The notes: generated by a model from the letters alone, not told the origin. Shown: positions 9,248 through 18,781, counted from the first letter of the stretch. The stretch is DNA of 64,000 nt from Desulforamulus ruminis DSM 2154 (GCF_000215085.1 NC_015589.1:2430120-2494119); one strand, 5' to 3'. Translations and numbers: made by a program.

Positions 9248-10657
9248 CTAGCCTAACTCTTCTTCCGCTTTCTTCAGGATAGCAAACTCTTCTTCCGGCG
9301 CCTTGGCTACCAAGTGATGGCGACTGTAAAAGGCAAAATAAGCTACAAAGATTGCGTAGACCAATGCGGTCCAGAGAATTACCTTGGGAGCGTAAAAGAA
9401 ACCGGCGAACAAAGCAATTATGGCCAGCACCAGAGCAACATAGGGAGTCACCGGATAACCGGGAACCTTATAGGGTCTGTTCATATTGGGCTGTTTTTTT
9501 CTTAAAACAATGGCTGAAAGCATCATCATAATATAAGAGATCACCGCGCCAAATACCGCAATTTGAATTAAAACGTCACCATTCCCCAGGATAGCGCCTA
9601 CGATACCGATGGCGCCGCCCGCCAGCAGGGCCACATGAGGGGTGCGGAAACGGGGATGAACCTTTGAAAGTCCCTGCGGCAGGTAACCTGCTCTGGATAA
9701 AGCGAAGATCGCCCGCCCGTAACCAAATATAATGCCATTGAAGCTGGCAATCAGACCGGCTAAGCCGATCAGCGCCAGTCCTTTAACGGACCAGTGAGCC
9801 TGACCCAGGGCCATGGACAGAGCTTCCGGCAGAGGACTGTCCGATTGCCCCATGACTTCGGCACCCCCAAGACCCACTGCTAAAAATAAAACTAAGAAAC
9901 CTGTAATAACCAAAGTGGCAATGGAAGTAAGCAAACCCTTGGGCATATCTTTTGCCGGATTTTTACATTCCTCGGAAACAAGGGGTAAACCTTCAATGGC
10001 TAAAAAGAACCAAATGGCATAGGGAATGGCAGCCCAAATCCCCAGCCAGCCCATGGGTAAAAACGCTGTATTGCCTGCTGTGGGAGCAATTTCCCAGACT
10101 TTGCTGATATCAAAATGAGAGAAACCTACCAAGCCAAAAATAGCCAGACCAATGACGGCAATAGATGTAACGGCCAGTTCAAAATTTAGAGTTGTTTTTG
10201 CCCCCAGGGTGTTCATAGCCAGAAAGATGCCGTAAAATCCTACTACCCACAGCCAATCAGGAACACCCGGTATCAAAATATTTACATAGCCAACAATTCC
10301 GTTAACAATAACGGCGGGTGCCAAGACATATTCCAGGACGACGCCAATCCCTGCCAGATACCCTCCCCAAGGACCCATAGAGGCACGTCCAAAGGCATAG
10401 GCCCCGCCGGCAAAGGGAATGGCGGTTGCCAGCTCGGCGATGGTCAAACACATGGTAATATACATAATGGCCATTAAAATGGTGGCGATAAATAAACCCC
10501 AAAATCCACCGGCAGCGACACCAAAGTTCCAACCAAAATAATCGCCGGAGACAACATATCCCACTCCTAATCCCCAAAGCAGCAGGGGTCCGGCACATCT
10601 CTTCAATTGTTGGTTTTCCGTAATGTTTGTGTTTACACTGCATCCTAGTTCGCTCAT
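9248..10657 (-). CDS. Ethanolamine permease, APC family
   Basis: This is a 469-residue polytopic membrane protein with about 12 hydrophobic segments and an APC-family N-terminal signature (LGVGYVVSGDYFGWNFG). The segment FAGGAYAFGRASMGPWGGY is typical of amino-acid/ethanolamine permeases. Its place directly before eutB, eutC and eutA makes ethanolamine the likely substrate. ATG 10657 has AAAAGGAGC upstream. Its 5' leader contains the terminator and candidate EutV hairpin at 10736-10800, so expression probably depends on antitermination. Confidence 0.9.
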   Translation of the reverse strand: MSELGCSVNTNITENQQLKRCAGPLLLWGLGVGYVVSGDYFGWNFGVAAGGFWGLFIATILMAIMYITMCLTIAELATAIPFAGGAYAFGRASMGPWGGYLAGIGVVLEYVLAPAVIVNGIVGYVNILIPGVPDWLWVVGFYGIFLAMNTLGAKTTLNFELAVTSIAVIGLAIFGLVGFSHFDISKVWEIAPTAGNTAFLPMGWLGIWAAIPYAIWFFLAIEGLPLVSEECKNPAKDMPKGLLTSIATLVITGFLVLFLAVGLGGAEVMGQSDSPLPEALSMALGQAHWSVKGLALIGLAGLIASFNGIIFGYGRAIFALSRAGYLPQGLSKVHPRFRTPHVALLAGGAIGIVGAILGNGDVLIQIAVFGAVISYIMMMLSAIVLRKKQPNMNRPYKVPGYPVTPYVALVLAIIALFAGFFYAPKVILWTALVYAIFVAYFAFYSRHHLVAKAPEEEFAILKKAEEELG

Positions 10658-10733
10658 ACATTTTGCTCCTTTTCTTTTTGCCTTCTATAAGGAAACACTG
10701 CTCGCGGGTCCGGCATCACCTCCAATCTTTATA

Positions 10734-10800
10734 AATAAAAAAATCCATATAAAGTGGATAGAGATGAAATGCTCCCACCTTATATGGACCTCCTTGCCCA
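10734..10800 (-). promoter_or_regulatory. Terminator with overlapping candidate EutV (ANTAR) antitermination hairpin
   Basis: On the minus strand a 14-bp stem (arms 10744-10757 and 10775-10788, one G-U pair) is followed by seven T residues, a clear intrinsic terminator. Directly upstream and overlapping its 5' arm is a small hairpin at 10785-10800: TGGGC, loop AAGGAG, GTCCA. The hexaloop has A at position 1 and G at position 4, the known ANTAR-target signature. The two structures exclude each other. A clear first hairpin (P1) was not found. Confidence 0.65.
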
Positions 10801-10823
10801 AGTTATTTTATTTTTGCTGAAAT

Positions 10824-11282
10824 TTATCCCCGGCCTTTCAATCTTTCCAGGTAAATATTCCTGTCCAGGGTTTTCTTCAAAACCACTTTCTTTTGTTTTA
10901 GCGCCAGATAATCTTGGTATCTGGCATAGCCGATCCGCAGAGCAGGCTCAAGCTCTTTTTCAGTAACCGGTTTGGTAAGATAGCCTATTACCCCGGCATC
11001 CATGGCCCGCTTCACCATTTCTTCCTCATTATAGGCCGTTAATAAAAGAACCGCACAGAGCTTTTGTCCGGCAATCAGTTTAGCCACCTTTATGCCGTCT
11101 AATTTATCCATTTTAACATCCAGGATGGCCAGGTCCGGTTTAAGGGTATAAACTAAATCTAAAGCGGCTTTACCGTTTCCGGCTTCTCCCACCACCTGAT
11201 GGCCGAGGTCGGTAAGCAATTCCTTAAGATCCATACGAATTAAAATTTCATCGTCTGCCACAATGATCCGTAACGGTTTCAT
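10824..11282 (-). CDS. Receiver-only response regulator, EutV paralogue lacking ANTAR
   Basis: From ATG 11282 (overlapping the eutW end by 35 bp) this encodes about 152 residues: a receiver domain with the acidic pair VADDE, phospho-acceptor LAILDVKMD, a conserved Thr in LLLTAYN and Lys in YLTKPV, then a short coiled-coil tail. The ANTAR RNA-binding domain that follows the receiver in EutV is absent, and the downstream DNA does not code for one in another frame. It may be a phosphate sink or a competitor for EutW. An upstream extension to 11333 lacks a good ribosome site. Confidence 0.85.
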   Translation of the reverse strand: MKPLRIIVADDEILIRMDLKELLTDLGHQVVGEAGNGKAALDLVYTLKPDLAILDVKMDKLDGIKVAKLIAGQKLCAVLLLTAYNEEEMVKRAMDAGVIGYLTKPVTEKELEPALRIGYARYQDYLALKQKKVVLKKTLDRNIYLERLKGRG

Positions 11283-12762
11283 TCTTTTCCGCCCCCCACT
11301 TCGGAAACTCGATCTCCACCACAGCACCGGCATCGTTGTACATTTTTATTTTCCCTCCCAGGCTCTCCGATACTAAAGCATGGGTGATCTGAAGCCCCAA
11401 ATGGGCATTGGTTTCTTTATTAAACCCATTGGGAAAGCCTTTGCCATTATCACGGATAACTAACTTGATATGATGCTCCGCTTCCTCAACCAAGACAAAA
11501 ATTTCCCCTTCCATTTGATGCGGAAAGGCATGCTTCAATGAATTTTGCAGAAGTTCATTGGCTACAATGGAGGTTGGTGTGGCTTGATCCGAGGTTATAC
11601 GAAAGGCACTGCCACGCACCTCAATAGTAATTTTCTGTTCCGGGGAGAGCATGCTTTGGGTCAATATATTTCCTATGCGCTGCAGACACTCTTTTAATTC
11701 AATGGATTCCGATGTGTCTCTGGAGATAATATCATGAACCAGCGCGATGCAACTGATTCGGTTAATACTTTCTTGAAAGGCGGCGCTAACCTCCTTATTT
11801 TTCACTCTTCTCATTTGCAGCCTCATCAGGCTGGCGATGGTCTGCAAATTATTTTTAACTCTGTGATGGATTTCCTTAATGGCGACGGATTTGGCAATAA
11901 GCTGCTTTTCTTTCTTTCTTAATTCAGTAATATCCTTTAACAGGTAAACCGTTCCGCGAACTTCCGTCCCTTCAATAATCGGCAGTGATCTTACAAGGAC
12001 CGTGTCACCCTGTACATTCAGTTCCTGAGCGTCAAAATCCTTAGAAAATATGGGTTCCAGTTCAGGTACCTGATGGATTAGCTGGTCTATATCAATGCTC
12101 ACCGGATTAAGACCTTTAGTTAGCCCTAAAAGCAATTTGTGAGCCACATAATTCGCGTAAACAATCTTTTTTCTTGCGTCTACAATGAACAAGGCGTCAT
12201 GAATGAGTGTTGGCAGAACTTCTCCCACCTCTGTTTGACTCAGCAGTGTATCGGTAAGTTTTTGTGTGGTTTTAGAAAGAAACTCCATGGTCTTTTCCTG
12301 GCGCACCTGAACCGAATTATCCCTTTCCATAATGAGCACACCAATAGACTTGTTCAATTCATTTTTTATGGGAATCACGGTCTGGCTTATGGGATAACCT
12401 TCCTGGCTGGTACCCTGCATATTCGGTACCGGTTCTCCCGTTTCAAAGGTTTGGAATACAGCCGGTTCATTACACTGAATGGCCTGTTGTCCCACCACAC
12501 TGCCCTTGTATAGCGACCGGGCCGTGCCAGGCTTGGCCTCTGCAACAACCACGGCAATCCCGGCTTCCCTGGTAAGAACATCAATAAAAATATCTGCCCC
12601 TGCCAAATCCGCAAAGTGCTGTAAGTTCCTTTGTAAATGGTATAAAACAGAAATATCTTCTTTACTTAATGCCGTTTGCTCTTGGCATAAACTGACCAGC
12701 GCTTCCCCAGGCTCCTTTTGCATTGATCTCAACCTTTCAGCTACCCGCTTTAGCACTGACAA
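11248..12762 (-). CDS. eutW: Sensor histidine kinase EutW-like
   Basis: The 504-residue protein has an N-terminal sensor domain of the HisKA_2-associated type, a PAS-like segment around residues 190-280 (VDARKKIVYANYVAHKLL), the phospho-acceptor helix KEIHHRVKNNLQTIASL, and an ATPase domain with N-box NELLQNSLKHAF and G1 box DNGKGFP. It has no membrane segments, as expected for a cytosolic ethanolamine sensor. It is flanked by an ANTAR regulator and a receiver-only regulator, matching the EutVW system that controls ethanolamine use in Firmicutes. Confidence 0.88.
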   Translation of the reverse strand: MSVLKRVAERLRSMQKEPGEALVSLCQEQTALSKEDISVLYHLQRNLQHFADLAGADIFIDVLTREAGIAVVVAEAKPGTARSLYKGSVVGQQAIQCNEPAVFQTFETGEPVPNMQGTSQEGYPISQTVIPIKNELNKSIGVLIMERDNSVQVRQEKTMEFLSKTTQKLTDTLLSQTEVGEVLPTLIHDALFIVDARKKIVYANYVAHKLLLGLTKGLNPVSIDIDQLIHQVPELEPIFSKDFDAQELNVQGDTVLVRSLPIIEGTEVRGTVYLLKDITELRKKEKQLIAKSVAIKEIHHRVKNNLQTIASLMRLQMRRVKNKEVSAAFQESINRISCIALVHDIISRDTSESIELKECLQRIGNILTQSMLSPEQKITIEVRGSAFRITSDQATPTSIVANELLQNSLKHAFPHQMEGEIFVLVEEAEHHIKLVIRDNGKGFPNGFNKETNAHLGLQITHALVSESLGGKIKMYNDAGAVVEIEFPKWGAEKNETVTDHCGRR

Positions 12763-12805
12763 TTACCCATTCATTGCTTTCTTCCAGATACATTAATAAA
12801 AATAA

Positions 12806-12879
12806 AAGAAGCCTAAGATTTCCGTAGATTATTTTCTACGGCAATCCAGGCTTCTTTGCCTTTCAACCAGTCATGGTTG
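12806..12879 (-). promoter_or_regulatory. EutV-type dual hairpin overlapping an intrinsic terminator
   Basis: On the minus strand, between eutV and eutW, the order is P1 hairpin (12864-12879: CAACC, loop ATGACT, GGTTG), P2 hairpin (12848-12861: AGGC, loop AAAGAA, GCCT), then a long terminator (12806-12856) followed by TTATTTTTATT. The P2 3' arm is also the terminator 5' arm, so P2 formation blocks termination. The P2 loop has A1 and G4, the ANTAR signature; the P1 loop has A1 but A at position 4. This suggests eutV autoregulates eutW. Confidence 0.7.
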
Positions 12880-12953
12880 TCATTTATAATTGATTATGTT
12901 TACTTATTCGCTATCATTTCATACTTTTCCTGCCCATTAGAAATGTATACAAT

Positions 12954-13517
12954 TTAGTTTTGATTCAGCATCTCTTTGGCCACAGAACCCATGCTTTTAT
13001 GCTGATCCATACTGATTTTTCTTAAGTACTGATAGGCTTCTTCCTCACTGCAGCCAAGCTTTTTTTGTAAAAGGGTTTTGGATCTTGATATGATTTCCCT
13101 GTCCGCCACCGCCGTGGAAAGTTTTCGTACCTCTCTATTAAGCCTACTCAGTTCCTGAAACCGGTGCCGGGCGATCATCAGGCAGGGGCCTAGCTTTTCC
13201 TTATCCACCGGTTTGGTTAAATAACCCAGTGCTCCACAGGTTATTGCCTCTTCAATGGTTTCAGGATCACAGTAAGAGGTCAAAAGAACCACCGGAGCCA
13301 ACATCCTCTTGACAATTTCCCGGGTTGCTCCCAAACCGTCGGTTCCTGTCATCATTTTTATATCCATTAAAATGATATCGGGTTGCTGCTTTATGGCCAG
13401 CTCCACTGCGGCTTTCCCATGACGGCATTCCGCCACAACCTGATGATTTAGTTCCTTCAGCATATTCCTAATATCCATGCGAATAATTGGCTCATCTTCA
13501 GCAATAACTACTTTCAT
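12954..13517 (-). CDS. eutV: ANTAR-domain antitermination regulator EutV-like
   Basis: Starting at ATG 13517, the protein has a receiver domain (VIAEDEPIIRMD, phospho-acceptor IILMDIKMM, KPVDKEK) followed by a coiled coil and a C-terminal ANTAR domain (SRSKTLLQKKLGCSEEEAYQ, then LRKISMD). ANTAR proteins bind paired RNA hairpins and prevent terminator formation. It is first in the regulatory run and two candidate RNA targets lie downstream, at 12806-12879 and 10734-10800. The 21-residue upstream extension to 13580 has no ribosome site and is unlikely. Confidence 0.9.
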   Translation of the reverse strand: MKVVIAEDEPIIRMDIRNMLKELNHQVVAECRHGKAAVELAIKQQPDIILMDIKMMTGTDGLGATREIVKRMLAPVVLLTSYCDPETIEEAITCGALGYLTKPVDKEKLGPCLMIARHRFQELSRLNREVRKLSTAVADREIISRSKTLLQKKLGCSEEEAYQYLRKISMDQHKSMGSVAKEMLNQN

Positions 13518-13671
13518 CTGTCTCACCGCCAATGATATCCGTTTGTCTATCAATTTATCACTATCGTTACATCCTGGCAATCCCTTTCACAGACGAATAC
13601 TGTATTCTTGTTAATGGAAACAATAACAAAGGGGTTGTTGCACTAACAGCGCCTTTTTGTCCACTCAACTG

Positions 13672-15333
13672 TCAAACCCTAATAATAGCCCCTTTATCGG
13701 CTGATTCTGTAATGCGTGCATATAGAGCCAGATAGCCCCTGGTTACCCTAGGAGCAGGGGCTTGCCATTTTTCCTGCCTTACCGCAAGCTCTGTGGGGGA
13801 AATTGCGATATTTAACTGGCGGTTGGGGATATCAATATCAATGGAATCCCCTTCCTGAACCAGTGCCAATGGTCCGCCTTCCATAGCCTCGGGTGAAATA
13901 TGCCCCACAAAACAACCATTGTTCGAACCGGAGAAACGTCCATCGGTGATTAAGGCTACTTTCTTAGCTAACCCCATACCAACCAACAGTTTCATAGGCT
14001 TAAACATTTCCGGCATGCCCGGACCACCCTTGGGACCTTCATAGCGAATGACAACAACATCACCTGGTTGAATCTTTCCTGCTTCAATTGCCTCTATGGC
14101 CAGTTGTTCACTGTCAAAGACCCTGGCTGGCCCGCAAAATTTCAAAAGTTCCGCAGCTATGGCTGCAGGTTTGGTTACTGCCCCATTGGGGGCCAAATTG
14201 CCCTTAATTACCGCCAAACCACCGTTTTCGTGGAAGGGCTCTGACATGGTCTTGATAACCCGACTGTCTTTAATAACGGCAGTTTGCACATTTTCCAAAA
14301 CTGTTTTCCCTGTGACGGTTAAACAATTTGTATTTAACACTGGCGCCAGTTCCTTCATCACTGCGGGGACACCACCGGCAACATGGAAATCAGCTAGATC
14401 ATATTCACTGGCTGGCATAATTCCCGCTATATGAGGTGTTCCCTGACTTAACTCATGAAACCATTCCAGGTCATAATCCACCTTCGCCTCGTAGGCAATG
14501 GCCGGTATATGTAGTGCCACATTGGTTGACCCACCGATGGCAGAGCTTACCCGAACCGCATTGGCCAGAGATTCTTTGGTAATGATCTGACCGGCTGTAA
14601 TACCCCGTTTTATTAAATCTACAATGACACGACCGCTTTGCTGGGCGGCCCTGAACCTACTGGCATCCACTGCAGGGATGGTAGAACTACCGGGTAAGGC
14701 CATACCCATTGCCTCGGCCAAACAGCACATTGTATTGGCGGTACCTAACATGGCACAGGAACCAGGTCCCGGGCAGGCACAATTTTCTAACTCCTTATAC
14801 TCGGCCAAGGTCATTTCCCCAGCCTTTAAGGCACCCAAACTCTCCTGCACTATGGAACTGTCGGTGTCTTTGCCCTGGAAGTGCCCGGGCAGCATGGGCC
14901 CACCATTGACAAAGATCGCTGGTAGATCTAGTCTGGCCGCAGCCATGAGCATACCAGGGACAATCTTATCGCAGGAACCTAATAACACCATGCCATCGAA
15001 CCGATGGGCCTGAATCATCATCTCAATATCATTGGCAATTAAGTCCCTGGTCGGTAAAATATACCTCATTCCTTCATGACCCTGGGCAATTCCATCACAT
15101 GCAGCGATGGTACCAAACTCCACAGGGGTACCGCCAGCCTCCCGAATACCCGCTTTAACTGCTTCACTTACTTCCCGTAAGTTATAATGGCCGGGAACTA
15201 CGTTATTCCAAGAGTTAACCACTGCCACCAGTGGTTTATCCAAATCCTCATCGGTATAACCCATCGATTTGTAGAGGGAACGGTTTAGGGCCCAGTCGGG
15301 GAAATGAAGAATTTCTTTACTACGGTGAAACAA
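13672..15333 (-). CDS. IlvD/Edd family dehydratase, probably a sugar-acid dehydratase
   Basis: The 553-residue product is a full-length IlvD/Edd Fe-S dehydratase. Cysteines C121 (GSCDKIVPG) and C193 (CACPGPGSC) match two cluster ligands of classical IlvD, but the first ligand position (PCN in IlvD) reads PGH at 47-49, while a cysteine appears at C79 ([12 protein letters not shown]). The gene ends a run of KDG kinase and KDPG aldolase genes, so I infer that it makes 2-keto-3-deoxygluconate from gluconate or an epimer. Dihydroxyacid dehydratase of branched-chain synthesis is the alternative; no other ilv genes are nearby. Confidence 0.8.
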   Translation of the reverse strand: MFHRSKEILHFPDWALNRSLYKSMGYTDEDLDKPLVAVVNSWNNVVPGHYNLREVSEAVKAGIREAGGTPVEFGTIAACDGIAQGHEGMRYILPTRDLIANDIEMMIQAHRFDGMVLLGSCDKIVPGMLMAAARLDLPAIFVNGGPMLPGHFQGKDTDSSIVQESLGALKAGEMTLAEYKELENCACPGPGSCAMLGTANTMCCLAEAMGMALPGSSTIPAVDASRFRAAQQSGRVIVDLIKRGITAGQIITKESLANAVRVSSAIGGSTNVALHIPAIAYEAKVDYDLEWFHELSQGTPHIAGIMPASEYDLADFHVAGGVPAVMKELAPVLNTNCLTVTGKTVLENVQTAVIKDSRVIKTMSEPFHENGGLAVIKGNLAPNGAVTKPAAIAAELLKFCGPARVFDSEQLAIEAIEAGKIQPGDVVVIRYEGPKGGPGMPEMFKPMKLLVGMGLAKKVALITDGRFSGSNNGCFVGHISPEAMEGGPLALVQEGDSIDIDIPNRQLNIAISPTELAVRQEKWQAPAPRVTRGYLALYARITESADKGAIIRV

Positions 15334-15358
15334 TGCTGGCGACCCCCTTTATTTTCGA

Positions 15359-16354
15359 TTATGGACGTTCTTTTAAATTTACTTTTCCTTTAATTTCTTT
15401 GTTTACGAGATTCCTGGGGTAGTAACCTTGCAAAACTTCAGCCACCCCCTGGGCTGCTTTGATTTGCAGATCCGTGCCGGCTTCTTCGGAGTACCAGGCC
15501 ACGTGGGGATTTAGAATGACATTATCCATCTTTAACAGGGGACTTTCTGAACGTACTGGTTCAATCTCTAGGACATCCAGACCAGCACCGGCAATCCAAC
15601 CCTCTTGCAGGGCTTTAACCAGTGCCTCCTCATCAATAACAGGTCCCCGTCCGGTATTTATGATAAAGGCTGATTTTTTCATCATTTTAAATTCTTTTTC
15701 ACCAAGCAGATGTTCAGTCTCTGCATTTAAAGGGGCGTGCACGGAAATAAAATCTGAGGTCTGCAATAGCTCTTCTAAACTTACTTTTTTAACGCCAAAC
15801 TGCTCTGCCACTGCATCGGGAATATAGGGATCAAAAACCAAGAGATTCAAGCCAAAGGCCTGGGCTTTTTTGGCCAGGGTTTGGGCAATCCTGCCAAAAC
15901 TAATTAAGCCTAGATTTTTGCCTCTGAGACGGTAAACGGGTACAGATACCTTATAGTCCCAATTCCCTTTTTTGACTTCATTGTTCATTAATACAGTTTT
16001 TCGGACACAGGCTAAAAGCAGAGCCATGGCATGATCGGAAACTTCATCCATACAGTAGTCAGGTACGTTTACCACACAGATACCCTTCTCTGTGGCAGCA
16101 GCCAGATCCACTGTGTTAATCCCCACACCATAACGTCCAATAACTTTGCACCTGTCCAAAGCCTGAATAACCCTTGGCGTCAGTTGTGCGTACTGATTCA
16201 GTAAGCCATCTGCATCTTTGCAGGCTTCTATCAGTTCTTCCTCTGTTTTGCATTGGGCTGGCACCAGACTAACCCCTATTTGTGCTAATACTTCTTCCTC
16301 ATACTTAAGGGTAGAATATTCGTAGTCGGTTACCACAACTTTTAGATTTGACAT
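15359..16354 (-). CDS. D-isomer specific 2-hydroxyacid dehydrogenase
   Basis: The protein has the Rossmann motif GLISFGRIAQTLAKKA near residue 150, the catalytic arginine in NTGRGPVIDEEA, and the catalytic histidine in NPHVAWYSEEA. That C-terminal form is seen in the CtBP/2-ketogluconate-reductase-like branch. I choose ATG 16354, with GGGGTGA upstream, over the in-frame GTG nine bases before it. In this locus it could reduce 2-ketogluconate (or another 2-keto acid) to the 2-hydroxy acid; phosphoglycerate dehydrogenase activity is less likely. Confidence 0.85.
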   Translation of the reverse strand: MSNLKVVVTDYEYSTLKYEEEVLAQIGVSLVPAQCKTEEELIEACKDADGLLNQYAQLTPRVIQALDRCKVIGRYGVGINTVDLAAATEKGICVVNVPDYCMDEVSDHAMALLLACVRKTVLMNNEVKKGNWDYKVSVPVYRLRGKNLGLISFGRIAQTLAKKAQAFGLNLLVFDPYIPDAVAEQFGVKKVSLEELLQTSDFISVHAPLNAETEHLLGEKEFKMMKKSAFIINTGRGPVIDEEALVKALQEGWIAGAGLDVLEIEPVRSESPLLKMDNVILNPHVAWYSEEAGTDLQIKAAQGVAEVLQGYYPRNLVNKEIKGKVNLKERP

Positions 16355-16377
16355 CTTAGTCACCCCGCTAGGTTTTT

Positions 16378-17013
16378 TTATAATCTGGCATTGCGAACTA
16401 GTTCCACTAATTGACTAGCCTTCTCCGTAATATAGCTCCAATTACCTTCCGCTATAACCTGTTGGGAAGCCAGAGACCCACCAACACCCAAGGCCAGGCA
16501 GCCAGCCTTAATGAACTCGGCTGCGTTATTTACATTAATACCGCCGGTGGCCATGATCGGAATATGACCCAATGGTCCACGAATATCTTTAATATATTTT
16601 GCCCCCAGGGTGCTGGCTGGAAAGACCTTCACCATGTCAGCCCCGAGTTCATAGGCTCGAACAATTTCCGTGGGAGTCATTGCCCCTGGGGCAACTGGTT
16701 TGCCGTAACGCTTGGCCACAGTAATAACATCTGGCTGCAGGCTGGGGGAAACAATAAACTGCGCTCCGGACAAAATGGCTAAGCGAGCAGTTTCACCATC
16801 CAGCACAGTACCTGCCCCGACAATAAATGTTCCTGCCATTTCCGAGGCAACCTTCTTTATTACCTCCAATGCCCCTGGCGTCTCGACGGTAATTTCAATG
16901 CTATTAATGCCGCCAGCTTGCAAAGCCTTAGCCAAAAGAATGATTGTCTCCGGTTGGCTACCCCGAACCACTGGTATAACGCCAACTTTCGTTAATCCAG
17001 CAAAACCATTCAT
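16378..17013 (-). CDS. eda: KDPG/KHG aldolase (copy 1)
   Basis: This 211-residue class I aldolase has the expected elements: IEITVETPGAL, VGAGTVLDGETA, GAMTPTEIVRA, and the Schiff-base lysine in MVKVFPAS. It splits KDPG into pyruvate and glyceraldehyde-3-phosphate. The ATG overlaps the kdgK stop by one base (TAATG), so the kinase and aldolase are coupled. A second aldolase lies upstream at 18062. The last step of the inferred sugar-acid pathway belongs here. Confidence 0.92.
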   Translation of the reverse strand: MNGFAGLTKVGVIPVVRGSQPETIILLAKALQAGGINSIEITVETPGALEVIKKVASEMAGTFIVGAGTVLDGETARLAILSGAQFIVSPSLQPDVITVAKRYGKPVAPGAMTPTEIVRAYELGADMVKVFPASTLGAKYIKDIRGPLGHIPIMATGGINVNNAAEFIKAGCLALGVGGSLASQQVIAEGNWSYITEKASQLVELVRNARL

Positions 17014-17972
17014 TATCGATCAACCCCTTCTTTATAGCCCCTAAATACAGCTACCTCATCCATCGTAGGCAACCCTTCCACATCGCCGATTACTGTGGTG
17101 GCCATGGCCCCCACTGCATTGCCCAGTTTAACTGCTTCCTCCATGGGGTAACCTTTTAACAGGCCTGCAATAAAGCCCGCTGCAAAACCATCACCTGCAC
17201 CAATGGGATCCACCACCTTATCAATGAGATAGCCCCGAACCAATTTATGCTCTGTGGGGGTTGCATAATAGGCACCCTTCTTACCCAGCTTGACCACAAC
17301 CTTCTGGACCCCTAAAGCCAAAAATTGAGCAGCAATTTTTCCCGGGTCGGTCTCGCCTAAGAGGATTTCACCTTCGCTAACCCCTGGTAAAATAATATCT
17401 GAACTGGCAGCTAATTCCATTATCACCTGACGTGCCCTATCTTTCTCCCATAACTTCAGGCGAATATTGGGATCTAAACATATGGCTACACCCCGTCTTT
17501 TAGCTATTGCGATAGCCTCTTTGATAGTCTGGTGGCAAGACTCGCTCAGTGCCGGCGTAATGCCGCTGATGTGCAGTATCTTAGCCGAACCAATATAGTC
17601 GGCATCAAGATCTGCCGGTGACATCCGGCTGGCCGCTGAATCTTTGCGGTAATAATAAACTTTACTTTCCCCGTATTCCCGCCGCTCTTTGAAGTACAAG
17701 CCGGTGGGGGCCGAGACATCAAATTTTACCTGGGATGTATCCACACCCTCACCCTGAATAAAGGAAAGTACATATTTACCAAACTCATCATTGCCCAGTC
17801 GGCTAATCCACCCGGCACTGCGTCCTAATCTAACCACACCGATGGCAAAATTGGATTCTGCACCACCAATTTGTTTAGTAAACTGACTAATATATTTTAA
17901 TGGTCCTGAGCTTTCGGGGTTCATTAAAACCATTGTTTCACCTAATGTAACAACCTCTGGCATAATCTTCAC
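17013..17972 (-). CDS. kdgK: 2-dehydro-3-deoxygluconokinase, PfkB family
   Basis: The 319-residue PfkB sugar kinase has the N-terminal substrate glycines (QIGGAESNFAIGVVRLG) and the C-terminal catalytic motif DPIGAGDGFAAGF containing the base aspartate. It phosphorylates 2-keto-3-deoxygluconate to KDPG. It is coupled to the aldolase gene and sits between two aldolase genes, which supports KDG as substrate over other PfkB sugars. The spacer upstream (17973-18061) carries short A/T-rich TAGCTTTTAG repeats and no clear promoter. Confidence 0.9.
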   Translation of the reverse strand: MKIMPEVVTLGETMVLMNPESSGPLKYISQFTKQIGGAESNFAIGVVRLGRSAGWISRLGNDEFGKYVLSFIQGEGVDTSQVKFDVSAPTGLYFKERREYGESKVYYYRKDSAASRMSPADLDADYIGSAKILHISGITPALSESCHQTIKEAIAIAKRRGVAICLDPNIRLKLWEKDRARQVIMELAASSDIILPGVSEGEILLGETDPGKIAAQFLALGVQKVVVKLGKKGAYYATPTEHKLVRGYLIDKVVDPIGAGDGFAAGFIAGLLKGYPMEEAVKLGNAVGAMATTVIGDVEGLPTMDEVAVFRGYKEGVDR

Positions 17973-18061
17973 CTACCTGTTTCGTAAAAGCGCCCATTAC
18001 TATAGTTGCTTTTAGCTTTTAGTCTTTAGCCATTAGCTTTTAGATAGTTGGCTAATGCTAA

Positions 18062-18694
18062 CTAGGCACGCTCCTGTCTAACTGTCTGTACAACTTGAAT
18101 ATATTCCTTAGCCCTTGCTACAACCTTCTTAGTTCCCCCTTCAGCCATGGCTTTGAACAAATCCGTGGTTCCTAGGGAAGTCACCCCAGCCCTTAAAAAA
18201 TCAGCAGCATTGTTTATATTTACCCCACCCACCGCCATCATCTGGGTCTGGGGATAAGGTCCTAAAATATTTTTAAAATATTGGGTTCCCAGCACTCCGG
18301 CGGGAAATATTTTTACCATCTTAGCTCCCCAGCGGATGGCCTGAATAACTTCCGTGGGGGTCATTGCTCCTGGTACCACTGGCCTGCCATATAGATTTCC
18401 CACCTCAATAACTTCCTGCGAAAGATGTGGACTAAGAATAAACTGAGCACCCGCGGCAATCACCAGGGAGGCTGTTTCTTTATCCAAAACGGTACCTGCC
18501 CCCACAAACATTTCCTTGCCAAAGTAGGCCCTGAGCTGACTAATCATGTCAATGGCCCCGGGGGTGTTGCAGGTCACCTCCACCGCCTTTATGCCCCCTT
18601 CCTGTAGGGCACTTACCAAAGGAATCAATTCTTCTTTTTTAACACCACGAACGATGGAAACCACTCCGGTTTCCTTTACACAATCAAAGTTCAC
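18062..18694 (-). CDS. KDPG/KHG aldolase (copy 2)
   Basis: A 210-residue class I aldolase homologous to the copy at 16378: VEVTCNTPGAI, VGAGTVLDKETA, GAMTPTEVIQA, and lysine in MVKIFPAG. It differs in the loop before the active-site glutamate and in the C-terminus, so the two are diverged paralogues rather than a recent duplication. The second enzyme may act on a stereoisomer such as KDPGal; this is inference. It lies between the IclR regulator and kdgK, all on the minus strand. Confidence 0.9.
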   Translation of the reverse strand: MNFDCVKETGVVSIVRGVKKEELIPLVSALQEGGIKAVEVTCNTPGAIDMISQLRAYFGKEMFVGAGTVLDKETASLVIAAGAQFILSPHLSQEVIEVGNLYGRPVVPGAMTPTEVIQAIRWGAKMVKIFPAGVLGTQYFKNILGPYPQTQMMAVGGVNINNAADFLRAGVTSLGTTDLFKAMAEGGTKKVVARAKEYIQVVQTVRQERA

Positions 18695-18781
18695 CTAAGT
18701 TCACCTCATATCTTCAGCTAATCGACCTCATATATTTCACCATGTAAAACATTGTTCCAGATAATGAAAGAAGCATGCCCC

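Noticed and set aside
17973-18061. CRISPR-like or REP-like repeats (TAGCTTTTAG) between kdgK and the second aldolase gene
   Set aside because: They are short, irregular and A/T-rich, with no constant spacing.
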